From: Pseudorhodoferax sp. Leaf274 | Lineage (GTDB): Bacteria; Pseudomonadota; Gammaproteobacteria; Burkholderiales; Burkholderiaceae_C | Direction: 5' to 3' | NCBI RefSeq assembly: GCF_001422445.1 | Contig: NZ_LMNA01000030.1 | Coordinates: 328,365 to 392,364 of the forward strand | Length of the DNA: 64,000 bases | Part shown: piece after piece, positions 33,163-41,078 of the stretch | Layout of the letters: every line of letters begins with the position of its first letter | Position numbering within the stretch: position 1 is the stretch's first letter | Notes under the pieces: model-generated | Seen by the model: the letters and a program-made list of their open reading frames with translations, nothing else | Databases searched by the model: none | What the model was told of the DNA's origin: nothing | Translations under genes and position numbers: made by a program

Positions 33163-33861
33163 ATGCGCGCCGCGGCATCTCCCATGGCTGGCACCTCCCA
33201 CGGTTGCCCCACTGCCCACGACGGCCCGCTGCCCGGCGAGCCGGCGGCGCGCGTGCACCTGCGCGCCGTGCCGGACCCCGCCCCCGGCGCGCAGGCCCAT
33301 GCGCATGCGCAGACCGCGGCCTGGATGCAGGCTGTGGCCGAGAGGGCCGACCGCCAGGCGTTCGCGCAGCTCTTCGGCCACTATGCGCCGCGCGTGAAGG
33401 GCTACCTCATGCGGGGCGGCGCCGAGGCCTGCCAGGCCGAGGAGATCGCGCAGGAGACGCTGCTGGTGCTCTGGCGCAAGGCCGCGCTGTTCGATGCCGC
33501 GCAGGCCAGCGTGGGCACCTGGCTGTTCACCATCGCGCGCAACCTGCGCGTGGACCGCTTGCGCGGGCAGGGCGCCACGGCCCTGCATGCGGACGAGGGC
33601 GCGCTGGACGATCTGGCGGACGACTCCGTGCCCGTGGACGAGCGCATGCAGACCGCGCAGCTGTGCGAGCGCATGCGCGCGGTGCTGCGCACCATGCCCG
33701 TGGAGCAGGCGCGCGTGCTGCAGCTGTGCTATTTCGAGGACCAGCCCCACACCAGCATCGCCAGCGCGCTGGGCCTGCCGCTGGGCACCGTGAAGTCGCG
33801 CATGCGCGCGGCCCTTGCGCATCTGCGCCGCGCGTTGCAGGATGACCGGGCCGCACCATGA
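33163..33861 (+). CDS. rpoE: ECF sigma factor, RpoE (ChrR-partnered) type
   Basis: 232-residue extracytoplasmic-function sigma factor. Region 2 (about 62-130) has LFGHYAPRVKGYLMRGG, EEIAQETLLVLWRKA and GTWLFTIARNLRVDRLR. Region 4 (about 165-225) has RTMPVEQARVLQLCYFEDQPHTSIASALGLPLGTVKSR. A His/Ala-rich N-terminal extension (1-55) may not be translated; an ATG at 33184 is possible. It overlaps the anti-sigma gene by 4 bp (ATGA). The pairing with a ChrR-type anti-sigma points to the singlet-oxygen/photooxidative stress group ECF11-like. A target promoter was not identified. Confidence 0.9.
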   Translation: MRAAASPMAGTSHGCPTAHDGPLPGEPAARVHLRAVPDPAPGAQAHAHAQTAAWMQAVAERADRQAFAQLFGHYAPRVKGYLMRGGAEACQAEEIAQETLLVLWRKAALFDAAQASVGTWLFTIARNLRVDRLRGQGATALHADEGALDDLADDSVPVDERMQTAQLCERMRAVLRTMPVEQARVLQLCYFEDQPHTSIASALGLPLGTVKSRMRAALAHLRRALQDDRAAP

Positions 33862-34520
33862 CCCGTACCGCCCACCATCCGTCCGACGCGCTGCTGCTCT
33901 CGCATGCGGCGGGGCGGCTGCCTGCGGGGCTGGCGCTGGTCGTGGCGGTGCATGTGGAGCGGTGCGCGCGCTGCGCGGCCTATGTCGGGCTGCTGGAGGC
34001 TGCGGGCGGCGCCCTGCTCGACGAGACGCCGCCGGTGGAAATGCACGCCGACGCGCTGGCGCATGCGCTGGCAACGCTGGATGCGCCGCCGGCCGATGCG
34101 CCGGCTGCCGCGCTGCAGCAAGGCCCGCCGCCGCTGCCCGTGGGCGAGGCCTGGCCGGCCGCGCTGGCCGGCAGCCAGGTCGCGCCCTGGCGCTGGATCG
34201 GACCGGGCATGCGCTACAGCCGCGTGCGCTTGCCGGGCGACGACGGGGTCATCGTCTTCCTGCTGCGCCTGGCGGCCGGCAAGTACCTGCCGCAGCATGC
34301 GCACAGCGGACGCGAGTTCACCCAGGTCCTGTGCGGCAGCTTCCACGATGGCCGGGCCCAGTTCGGCGCTGGCGACTTCGATGCGACCGGCGCGGGCGTG
34401 CACCACCTGCCCGTGGTGCAGTCGGATGGCGAGTGCGTGTGCCTGACGGCCGTGCAGGGACGGCTGCAGTTCGACTCGTTCTACGGCCGCGTGCTGGGCC
34501 AGCTGGCGGGCCTGAGCTGA
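33858..34520 (+). CDS. chrR: ChrR-type zinc anti-sigma factor with cupin domain
   Basis: 220-residue anti-sigma factor of the ChrR/ZAS group. The N-terminal zinc site matches the ChrR layout: His7, His32, Cys36 and Cys39 (HVERCARC). The C-terminal cupin (about 118-210) has the second zinc site His147, His149, Glu153 (HAHSGREF) and His183 (VHHLP), in the same spacing I recall for Rhodobacter ChrR. The protein binds and silences the sigma factor encoded just before it, releasing it under singlet oxygen or peroxide stress. The start ATG at 33858 overlaps the sigma stop. Confidence 0.92.
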   Translation: MTRTAHHPSDALLLSHAAGRLPAGLALVVAVHVERCARCAAYVGLLEAAGGALLDETPPVEMHADALAHALATLDAPPADAPAAALQQGPPPLPVGEAWPAALAGSQVAPWRWIGPGMRYSRVRLPGDDGVIVFLLRLAAGKYLPQHAHSGREFTQVLCGSFHDGRAQFGAGDFDATGAGVHHLPVVQSDGECVCLTAVQGRLQFDSFYGRVLGQLAGLS

Positions 34521-34669
34521 GCCGGCCGGGGCCGGGGCGGACGCAAGCGGCTTACGTTTCGTGACCATTGCGTCGCGCCGCGCTGCATCCAAGGCGCGCG
34601 CCGGTCGGTAGTGGGGGCAGGCACGGTCCATCCGGGACCGCGCCATCCACTCTGATCGGGAGCTCTCCA

Positions 34670-36319
34670 ATGATGTTTCGCACCGCCGCCCACTGTTCCG
34701 TCCTGGTTCTCGCCGCTGCCGGCCTCGTCGCCTGCGGTGGCAGCGACGACGACACGCCGCCCGTGGCCGCCGAGGTGGGCGACACCATCGTGCTGACCAG
34801 CACCGGCCGCCTGCTGTCGTTCAACCGCGCCGCGCCGGCGACCACGGTGGGTTCGGCCACGGTCACCGGCCTGGCCAGCGGCGATGCGCTGGTGGGCATC
34901 GACCTGCGCCCGGCCGACGGCAAGCTCTACGGCCTGGGCAGCAGCGGCACGCTGTACACGCTGGACCCCTCGACCGGCGTGGCCACGCGCAAGTCGGCCC
35001 TGGTGGCCGCGGCGGGCGACGACGCGCCATTCACCGCCCTGTCGGGCACCCAGTTCGCGGTGGACTTCAACCCGGCCGCCGACCGGCTGCGCGTGGTCAG
35101 CGACACGGGGCAGAACCTGCGCATCGATGTCGACACCGGTGCCGCCACCACGGACGGCGCCATCACCCCGGCGACCACCAGCGTGAGCGCCGCCGCCTAC
35201 ACCAACTCCTTCGCCGGCACGGTGGCGACGCAGCTCTATGGCCTGGACGTGGTGGCGGGCCGGCTGGTGCTGCAGGACCCGCCGAACAACGGCGTGGTCA
35301 GTGCGGGCGTGCCGCTGGGCATCACGGCGGAGACGGCCAACGGCTTCGACATCGACCCGCGCACCAACGTCGGCTACGCCGCGCTGCGCGTGGGTGGCAG
35401 CACCGGCCTGTACACCATCAACCTGGCGGCCACCGGCAACGCCGCGACGCTGGTGGCGCCCATCGCCGGCGGCGAGGCGGTCCGCGGCCTGGCGCTGAAC
35501 GGGCCCGCCAAGCTGCAGGCCCTGGCGCTGGGGGCGGACAACCGCCTGCACGCGTTCGACCCGGCCGCGCCCAACACCCTGACGGCCACGGTGGCCATCA
35601 CCGGCCTGCAGGCGGGCGACCAGGTGCTGGGCGTGGACTTCCGGCCCAAGGACGGGCTGCTCTACGCGCTGGCCAGCGGCGGGCGGCTCTACACGGTGGA
35701 CCCGTCGAGCGGCGCGGCCACGCTGCGCGCGACCCTGGTGGCCGACGCTGCCGACGCCTCGGCGCCGTACACGGGGCTCAGCGCACCGCGCTACACGGTG
35801 GACTTCAACCCCGTCGCCGACCGGCTGCGCGCCATCGGCAGCGACGGCCAGAACCTGCGCATCGCGGTGGAGAACGCGACGTCGGGCGGCACCACCGTGG
35901 CGGCCGGCCAGACGACCACCGACGGCCCCATCAACCGCGCGGGCGCGCCGGTGTCCATCGTCGGCTCGGCCTACACCAACAACTTCGCCGGGGCGGCGGC
36001 GACCGCGCTGTACAACCTGGACGAGAACGGCGACCAGCTCACGCTGCAGAACCCGCCCAACGACGGGACGCAGGTCAACGTGGGTGCGCTGGGGCTCGAC
36101 CTGGCGGGCGCGGCCGGCTTCGACATCGTCGGCGGTGCCAACGGGGCCGCGCTGGCCGCGCTGCGCAGCGGCGCGGCCGGGCCGTTCACGCTGTACACGG
36201 TGTCGCTCACGACCGGCGCGACGGCGCTGTACCGCAACACCAGCGGCGACGCCGCACGCTCGCTGATCGGCGGCGCGGGCGGTCCGACGAACCTGGTCGA
36301 CCTGGCGATCCGGTTCTGA
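34670..36319 (+). CDS. Lipoprotein with two DUF4394 domains
   Basis: 549-residue secreted lipoprotein. Signal peptide with lipobox LVAC, Cys22. The rest is two DUF4394 copies (about 40-285 and 300-548), each with LxGxDxRPxDGxLY, TLDPSTG-type and AVDFNPxADRLRxxSDxGQNLR blocks. The pairs GIDLRPADGKLYGLG / GVDFRPKDGLLYALA and VDFNPAADRLRVV / VDFNPVADRLRAI show an internal duplication. It is predicted to form beta-propeller-like repeats. Its role is unknown. It lies between two ECF sigma operons; such lipoproteins often neighbour SigK-type sigma factors, so it may be part of that regulon. Confidence 0.88.
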   Translation: MMFRTAAHCSVLVLAAAGLVACGGSDDDTPPVAAEVGDTIVLTSTGRLLSFNRAAPATTVGSATVTGLASGDALVGIDLRPADGKLYGLGSSGTLYTLDPSTGVATRKSALVAAAGDDAPFTALSGTQFAVDFNPAADRLRVVSDTGQNLRIDVDTGAATTDGAITPATTSVSAAAYTNSFAGTVATQLYGLDVVAGRLVLQDPPNNGVVSAGVPLGITAETANGFDIDPRTNVGYAALRVGGSTGLYTINLAATGNAATLVAPIAGGEAVRGLALNGPAKLQALALGADNRLHAFDPAAPNTLTATVAITGLQAGDQVLGVDFRPKDGLLYALASGGRLYTVDPSSGAATLRATLVADAADASAPYTGLSAPRYTVDFNPVADRLRAIGSDGQNLRIAVENATSGGTTVAAGQTTTDGPINRAGAPVSIVGSAYTNNFAGAAATALYNLDENGDQLTLQNPPNDGTQVNVGALGLDLAGAAGFDIVGGANGAALAALRSGAAGPFTLYTVSLTTGATALYRNTSGDAARSLIGGAGGPTNLVDLAIRF

Positions 36320-36342
36320 AACAAGGGAAATGCGGCGGCGGC

Positions 36343-36369
36343 GGCGCGCCATTCCTAGAATGGCGCGCC
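36343..36369 (+). promoter_or_regulatory. 12-bp inverted repeat directly before the second ECF sigma start codon
   Basis: Perfect arms GGCGCGCCATTC (36343-36354) and GAATGGCGCGCC (36358-36369), separated by CTA. The second arm ends one base before the ATG at 36371, exactly where a ribosome site should be; none is visible otherwise. As RNA it would form a very stable hairpin and hide the start, so it could repress translation, terminate the upstream transcript or act as a DNA operator. Confidence 0.6.
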
Positions 36370-36370
36370 C

Positions 36371-36934
36371 ATGCCGCAGCACCCCCCCGACTTCGACTAC
36401 GAATCCACCGTGGAAGCCTGTGCACGCGGCGACGCCGACGCCCTGCAAGCCCTCTACCTGCGCGAATCGCGCTGGCTGCTGGGCGTGGCGCAGCGCATCG
36501 TGCGCGACCGCGACACCGCGCACGACGTGCTGCAGGACGCCTTCGTGCAGATCTGGCAGCGCGCGTCCACCTATGAGCGCGCGCTGGGCTCGGCGCGCGG
36601 CTGGGTCTACACGGTGGTGCGGCACAAGGCGCTGGACCATGCGCGCCGCGCGCAGCGGGAGATGCCCGCGGGCGACATGCTGGAGGCGCTGCAGGAGCAG
36701 CACGGCCTGCATGCCCAGGGGGCTTGGGCGCCCGCCATGGCCGCGCAGGCCGAAGGCGATGCGCTGAGCCGCTGCCTGGAGGCCCTGGAGCCGCAGCGGC
36801 GCGCGTGCATCGTCGATGCCTTCGTCGAAGGCCTCACGCACGAGCAGATCGCGGTGCGCCAGGCCACGCCGCTGGGCACGGTGAAGTCGTGGATACGGCG
36901 CGGCCTGCTGTCGCTGCGGGACTGCCTGTCATGA
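36371..36934 (+). CDS. ECF sigma factor, SigK/RpoE-like
   Basis: 187-residue ECF sigma factor. Region 2 (about 20-95) has LYLRESRWLLGVAQRIVRD, AHDVLQDAFVQIWQRA and RGWVYTVVRHKALDHARR. Region 4 (about 130-185) has LEPQRRACIVDAFVEGLTHEQIA and TPLGTVKSWIRRGL. Four bp overlap with the anti-sigma gene. It resembles the SigK/RskA group that controls cell-envelope or oxidative-stress functions in many proteobacteria. The hairpin at its start codon suggests post-transcriptional control. Confidence 0.9.
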   Translation: MPQHPPDFDYESTVEACARGDADALQALYLRESRWLLGVAQRIVRDRDTAHDVLQDAFVQIWQRASTYERALGSARGWVYTVVRHKALDHARRAQREMPAGDMLEALQEQHGLHAQGAWAPAMAAQAEGDALSRCLEALEPQRRACIVDAFVEGLTHEQIAVRQATPLGTVKSWIRRGLLSLRDCLS

Positions 36935-37638
36935 ACCTTGAGGATCCCGACGAGCGCAGCGTGGCCGCCGCCGAGTACGTGCTGGGCACGCTCGATGCCG
37001 CCGACCGCGCCGCGGTCGCGCAGCAGCTGGCCGGCGACGCAGCCCTGCGCGCCGAGGTCTATGCCTGGCAGGACCGGCTGCTGCCGCTGGCGCTGCGCGT
37101 GCCGGCAGGCGAACTGCGCGACAGCCTCTGGCAGGGCATCGCTGGGCAGATCGGCCCCTCGGTGGTGCCGGCGCGCCAGCCCGCGGCCAACGACACGCTG
37201 TGGCGCAGCCGTGGGCGCTGGCGCGCGGCCGCGCTGATGTCGATGGCCGCCTCGGTCGCGCTGGCGGCCGTGCTGGTGTTGCGTCCGCCGCAGACCCATG
37301 TGCGCTACATCACCTTGCTGCAGGCACCCGAGACGCAGCGCACCGGCTGGGTCGTCGAGGCCACCTCGGGCGAGCGCATCCGCCTGGTGCCGCTGGAGGT
37401 GGGCGCCGTGGTGCCGCCCGACAAGTCCCTGCAGTTCTGGACCAAGCCGCAGGGCGCGGACCGCCCGACCTCGCTGGGCCTGGTGCAGCCCGGCACGCGG
37501 CTGGAACTGCCCGTGCAGCGCTCGCCCGGCCTGGGCGAGCAGCAGCTGTTCGAGCTCACGCTGGAGCCGCAGGGCGGATCGCCGACCGGGCTGCCGACCG
37601 GGCCCATCCTGTTCGTGGGCCGTTCGGTGCGGCTGTAG
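36931..37638 (+). CDS. RskA-like anti-sigma factor
   Basis: 235-residue membrane anti-sigma factor. A cytosolic N-terminal domain (about 1-88; SVAAAEYVLGTLDAADRAAV) binds the sigma factor. One transmembrane helix lies at about 98-117 (ALMSMAASVALAAVLVL). The periplasmic C-terminal RskA domain (about 120-235) senses envelope signals. The start ATG at 36931 overlaps the sigma stop (ATGA). Regulated intramembrane proteolysis is the known release route in the family; whether the rhomboid elsewhere in this window takes part is unknown. Confidence 0.88.
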   Translation: MNLEDPDERSVAAAEYVLGTLDAADRAAVAQQLAGDAALRAEVYAWQDRLLPLALRVPAGELRDSLWQGIAGQIGPSVVPARQPAANDTLWRSRGRWRAAALMSMAASVALAAVLVLRPPQTHVRYITLLQAPETQRTGWVVEATSGERIRLVPLEVGAVVPPDKSLQFWTKPQGADRPTSLGLVQPGTRLELPVQRSPGLGEQQLFELTLEPQGGSPTGLPTGPILFVGRSVRL

Positions 37639-37679
37639 CCGCCCCCGGCGGCCGGTGCGGCGGCGCATCCACGCTTGCG

Positions 37680-37712
37680 CTTATTAATTCAATAGTTGTT
37701 GTAAAGTCGATC
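37680..37712 (+). promoter_or_regulatory. Promoter/operator region of the ars operon
   Basis: A sharply AT-rich 33-bp island (TTATTAATTCAATAGTTGTT and following) in otherwise GC-rich DNA, immediately before the arsR start at 37714. It contains an imperfect dyad around TTCAA-TAG-TTGTTG and a TTGTAAAG candidate. This is the expected place for an ArsR operator overlapping the promoter. Confidence 0.55.
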
Positions 37713-37713
37713 A

Positions 37714-38073
37714 ATGCAGGAAGCCGACGCCGTCCAATCCCTCGCAGCCCTGGCGCAGGTGCTGCGGCTGCGCCTGTTCCGTGCCCTGGTCGTCGCCGGC
37801 CCCGAGGGCCTGACGCCGGGCACGCTGGCCGAGCAGCTCGGCGTGGCCGGCAACACGCTGTCGTTCCACCTCAAGGAGCTGACGCGCGCCGGCCTCGTGA
37901 CGCAGGAGCGCCAGGGCCGCAACCTGGTCTACCGGGCCTCGTTCGACACCATGGACGCGCTGCTGCGCTACCTCACCGAGAACTGCTGCGAGGGTGCCGG
38001 CTGCGCGGCCGCCGAAGCCGTGGCGCCGGGCCGCTGCGTGCCCGACGTGCCCCACGTGCACGGCGATCGCTGA
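37714..38073 (+). CDS. arsR: ArsR family metalloregulator with C-terminal cysteine site
   Basis: 119-residue winged-helix repressor of the ArsR/SmtB family that releases DNA on binding arsenite or a thiophilic metal. The HTH region is TPGTLAEQLGVAGNTLSFHLKEL (about 34-56). The classic helix-3 Cys pair is absent here. Instead the C-terminus has Cys91, Cys92, Cys97 and Cys108 (CCEGAGC ... GRC), a layout like the C-terminal site described for Acidithiobacillus ferrooxidans ArsR. It starts the arsRBC operon, 18 bp before arsB, and probably controls its own promoter at 37680-37712. Confidence 0.9.
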   Translation: MQEADAVQSLAALAQVLRLRLFRALVVAGPEGLTPGTLAEQLGVAGNTLSFHLKELTRAGLVTQERQGRNLVYRASFDTMDALLRYLTENCCEGAGCAAAEAVAPGRCVPDVPHVHGDR

Positions 38074-38091
38074 ACAGCGGAGCGCACCCCG

Positions 38092-39378
38092 ATGCCCGCG
38101 GCCATCCCGGTCTTCCTGCTCACGCTCGTCCTCGTCATCTGGCAGCCGCGCGGGCTGGGCATCGGCTGGAGCGCGTCCCTGGGCGCCGTGCTGGCGCTGG
38201 CCTTCGGCGTCGTGCAACCGGCCGACATCGCGGTGGTGTGGGGCATCGTCTGGAACGCCACCGCCACCTTCGTGGCGGTCATCCTCATCAGCCTGCTGCT
38301 GGACGAGGCCGGCTTCTTCGAATGGGCCGCGCTGCACGTGGCCCGCTGGGGCGGCGGCCACGGGCGCCGGCTGTTCGCCGCCATCGTGCTGCTGGGCGCG
38401 GCCGTGGCGGCGCTGTTCGCCAACGATGGCGCGGCGCTGATCCTGACGCCCATCGTCATGGCCATGCTGGCCGCGCTGGGCTTCTCGCCGGCCGCGACGC
38501 TGGCCTTCGTGATGGCGGCCGGCTTCATCGCCGACACGGCCAGCCTGCCATTGGTCGTCTCCAACCTGGTCAACATCGTGTCGGCCGATTTCTTCGGCAT
38601 CGGCTTCAACCGGTACGCGGCGGTGATGGTGCCCGTCAACGTCGCCGCGGTGCTGGCCAGCCTGCTGGTGCTGCTGCTGTACTTTGGCCGGGCCGTGCCG
38701 GCGCGCTACGACCTGGCCCAGCTCCAGGCGCCGGCGCAGGCCATCCGCGACCCGGCCACCTTCCGCGCAGGCTGGGTGGTGCTGGCGCTGCTGCTGGTCG
38801 GCTTCTTCGGCCTGGAGCCGCTGGGCGTGCCGGTCAGCGCGGTCGCGGCCGTGGCCGTCGTGGTGCTGCTGGCGGTCGCGGCCCGGGGCCAGGTCATCAG
38901 CACGCGCAAGGTGCTGCATGGCGCGCCCTGGCAGATCGTGGTGTTCTCGCTCGGCATGTACCTCGTGGTCTACGGGCTGCGCAACGCGGGCTTGACGGAC
39001 CGCATCGCCGCGCTGCTCGATGTGTTCGCGCAGGGCGGCGTCTGGGGCGCGGCATTGGGCACGGGCGTGCTCACGGCGCTGCTGTCCTCGGTCATGAACA
39101 ACATGCCCACGGTGCTGATCGGCGCACTGTCCATCGACGCATCGCAGGCCAGCGGTGCGGTGAAAGAGGCCATGGTCTATGCCAACGTGATCGGCTGCGA
39201 CCTGGGCCCCAAGATCACGCCCATCGGCAGCCTGGCCACACTGCTGTGGCTGCACGTGCTGCAGAAGAAGGGCATGACGATCGGCTGGGGCACCTACCTG
39301 CGCGTGGGCACGGTGCTCACGCTGCCCGTGCTGCTGGTGACGTTGTCGGCACTGGCGCTGCGCCTGAGCCTCGGCTGA
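38092..39378 (+). CDS. arsB: Arsenite efflux pump ArsB
   Basis: 428-residue inner-membrane arsenite/antimonite exporter, the same length as E. coli ArsB. Twelve transmembrane helices are visible. Typical blocks are [36 protein letters not shown] and [17 protein letters not shown], then [20 protein letters not shown]. It lies between arsR and arsC, with 18 and 26 bp gaps, so the three genes form one transcript. No arsA or arsD gene is present, so it works as a secondary pump driven by the membrane potential. Confidence 0.95.
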   Translation: MPAAIPVFLLTLVLVIWQPRGLGIGWSASLGAVLALAFGVVQPADIAVVWGIVWNATATFVAVILISLLLDEAGFFEWAALHVARWGGGHGRRLFAAIVLLGAAVAALFANDGAALILTPIVMAMLAALGFSPAATLAFVMAAGFIADTASLPLVVSNLVNIVSADFFGIGFNRYAAVMVPVNVAAVLASLLVLLLYFGRAVPARYDLAQLQAPAQAIRDPATFRAGWVVLALLLVGFFGLEPLGVPVSAVAAVAVVVLLAVAARGQVISTRKVLHGAPWQIVVFSLGMYLVVYGLRNAGLTDRIAALLDVFAQGGVWGAALGTGVLTALLSSVMNNMPTVLIGALSIDASQASGAVKEAMVYANVIGCDLGPKITPIGSLATLLWLHVLQKKGMTIGWGTYLRVGTVLTLPVLLVTLSALALRLSLG

Positions 39379-39404
39379 ACCCTGCATCGACCCAAGGAAC
39401 CGAA

Positions 39405-39836
39405 ATGGGCAACATCACGATCTACCACAACCCTGCCTGCGGCACGTCGCGCAACGTGCTGGCGATGATCCGCAACAGCGGCGAGGAGCCGCAGATCATC
39501 GAATACCTGAAGACGCCACCCGACCGGGCCACGCTGGAGCGGCTGATCGCGGCCATGGGCATCGCGCCGCGCGGTCTGCTGCGCAGCAAGGGCACGCCCT
39601 ACGACGCGCTCGGCCTGGACAGCCCCGTGTGGACCGACGCGCAGCTGATCGACTGCATGCTGCAAGAGCCGATCCTCATCAATCGGCCCATCGTCGCCAC
39701 GCCGCTGGGCACGCGGCTGTGCCGGCCTTCGGAGGCGGTGCTCGACCTGTTGCCGCGGCCGCAGCAGGGCGCCTTCACCAAGGAAGACGGCGAGGCCGTG
39801 GTCGACGGGCAGGGCGCGCGCATCGCCAGGCCCTGA
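39405..39836 (+). CDS. arsC: Arsenate reductase (glutaredoxin type)
   Basis: 143-residue arsenate reductase. Catalytic Cys12 lies in HNPACGTSRNV, and the arginine pocket is in LRSKGTPYDALGLDS and INRPIVATPLGTRLCRPSE. The size and motifs match the E. coli R773 ArsC family, which uses glutathione and glutaredoxin to reduce arsenate to arsenite for export by ArsB. The ATG at 39405 follows an AAGGAACC ribosome site. It ends the ars operon and is convergent with the next minus-strand gene, 93 bp away. Confidence 0.94.
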   Translation: MGNITIYHNPACGTSRNVLAMIRNSGEEPQIIEYLKTPPDRATLERLIAAMGIAPRGLLRSKGTPYDALGLDSPVWTDAQLIDCMLQEPILINRPIVATPLGTRLCRPSEAVLDLLPRPQQGAFTKEDGEAVVDGQGARIARP

Positions 39837-39929
39837 AGTGCCCGCGCCGGGCGCGTGGCGGGGGCTCGGCGCAGCGGCATGGGCGCGCGTGCGGCGACCT
39901 GCCGTGGCGGGCCGCGCCACGCGGTGGCT

Positions 39930-41078
39930 TCAGGCGGGCACCACCGCCTCGCCCAGGTTCAGCATGAGCCGGTTGGCCCAGGCGAAGATCGCCACGGCGT
40001 GCACGAGGTCCAGCAGCTCCAGCGCCGACAGCCCGGCCGCGCGCAGCGGTGCCAGCTGCGCCGCGCCGAAGCGGCCCGGGGCGGCGGTCAGGTCGATCGA
40101 GGCCTGCACGATGGCGCGTTCGCGTGCCGTCGTGCCCGCGCCCTGCGGCTCGGCGAAGACCTGGGCGATCACGTCGTTGCGCTTGGCCAGCTGCTCGAAG
40201 CGCTGGGCGTGCACCGAGCAGCAGTAGACGCAGCCGTTCACGCGCGACACCACGGCGCTGGCCAGCTCGCGCTCGGCGCGCGACAGGCCACCCGGCGCAT
40301 ACATGATGGCGTTGAAGACGATGGAGCGCTGCTCCAGGATCTCGGGCTGCTGGACCAGCGTGAGGTAGTAGTCGCTGGTCTTGGCCTTGGGGTGGCTGGT
40401 CTCCAGGATCTTGAGTTGCGCGGGGGTTGCCTGCGCCAGGTCCAGCACGGGCAGCCAGGCCTTCCAGTCCAGCGTCTCGCTGGTGTAGCCGTTCAGGCGC
40501 AGCGGCTCGCCGGGCTTGGGCAGGTTGGCGGGGTGCACGAAGGGTACTTCGTCCGTGGGCGCTGCGGCGGGCGCGGCGGCGTCGCCGAGCGCAACCATGG
40601 CCTGCAGGCCGGCGACCACGCGCACCTGGTAGGCCACGAAGGCGATCAGCTGGGCCAGCGCGATCACCGCCGGCGTGGAGAGGCCCGCGGCGGGCAGGCG
40701 CAGCAGCGCGTCGCGGTCGCCTTCCACGGGGCGCAGGGCCAGCAGGCGCGCGTAGCCGAGGATGGTGTCCAGGCGTGCATCGCCCGTGGGCTGGCGGCCT
40801 GCGCGTGCGGCCTGCTCGGCTGGGTTCAGCTGCAGGGCCTGCAGCCGCTCGCGGTAGTGCGCCTGCAGGGGCGCACTGTCCGAGGCCTCGGCGATGGCCA
40901 GCGCGCTCAGCAGGCGCTCGGCCAGCGACAGGCCGGGCAGGGCCGGATCGAACAGGCTGTCGTCGCTGCCCTGGGTCGCGGCGACGACCTTGTCGCGCTG
41001 GTGGCGCACGGCGTGCGTGGCGCTGCCGGGTGCCAGCGGCACCAGGCGGTCGATCAGGTCGGAAGAACTGTTGGTCAT
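39930..41078 (-). CDS. Carboxymuconolactone-decarboxylase/alkylhydroperoxidase fusion (Avi_7170/Avi_7169-like)
   Basis: 382 residues with two AhpD-fold halves. The N-terminal half (about 1-190) is a CMD-type domain without a redox motif (FDPALPGLSLAERLLSALAIAEAS). The C-terminal half (about 200-382) is an alkylhydroperoxidase-like domain with the AhpD redox motif C283-V-Y-C286 followed by CSVH290. In families I remember, these halves are two separate proteins encoded side by side (CMD Avi_7170 and peroxidase Avi_7169). Here they appear fused. The ATG at 41078 overlaps the stop of the next upstream gene (41075) as ATGA. It is last in the operon. Confidence 0.85.
   Translation of the reverse strand: MTNSSSDLIDRLVPLAPGSATHAVRHQRDKVVAATQGSDDSLFDPALPGLSLAERLLSALAIAEASDSAPLQAHYRERLQALQLNPAEQAARAGRQPTGDARLDTILGYARLLALRPVEGDRDALLRLPAAGLSTPAVIALAQLIAFVAYQVRVVAGLQAMVALGDAAAPAAAPTDEVPFVHPANLPKPGEPLRLNGYTSETLDWKAWLPVLDLAQATPAQLKILETSHPKAKTSDYYLTLVQQPEILEQRSIVFNAIMYAPGGLSRAERELASAVVSRVNGCVYCCSVHAQRFEQLAKRNDVIAQVFAEPQGAGTTARERAIVQASIDLTAAPGRFGAAQLAPLRAAGLSALELLDLVHAVAIFAWANRLMLNLGEAVVPA

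Noticed and set aside
33163..33861. A classical ChrR-regulon promoter (TGATC ... TAAG) upstream of rpoE.
   Set aside because: Only 13 bp lie between the ZIP gene and the sigma gene and no such site was found; it might lie inside the ZIP gene.
39840..39929. A bidirectional terminator between arsC and the next convergent gene.
   Set aside because: Only a 7-bp GC dyad (CGTGGCG/CGCCACG) without a T-tract is visible, which is common in such GC-rich DNA.
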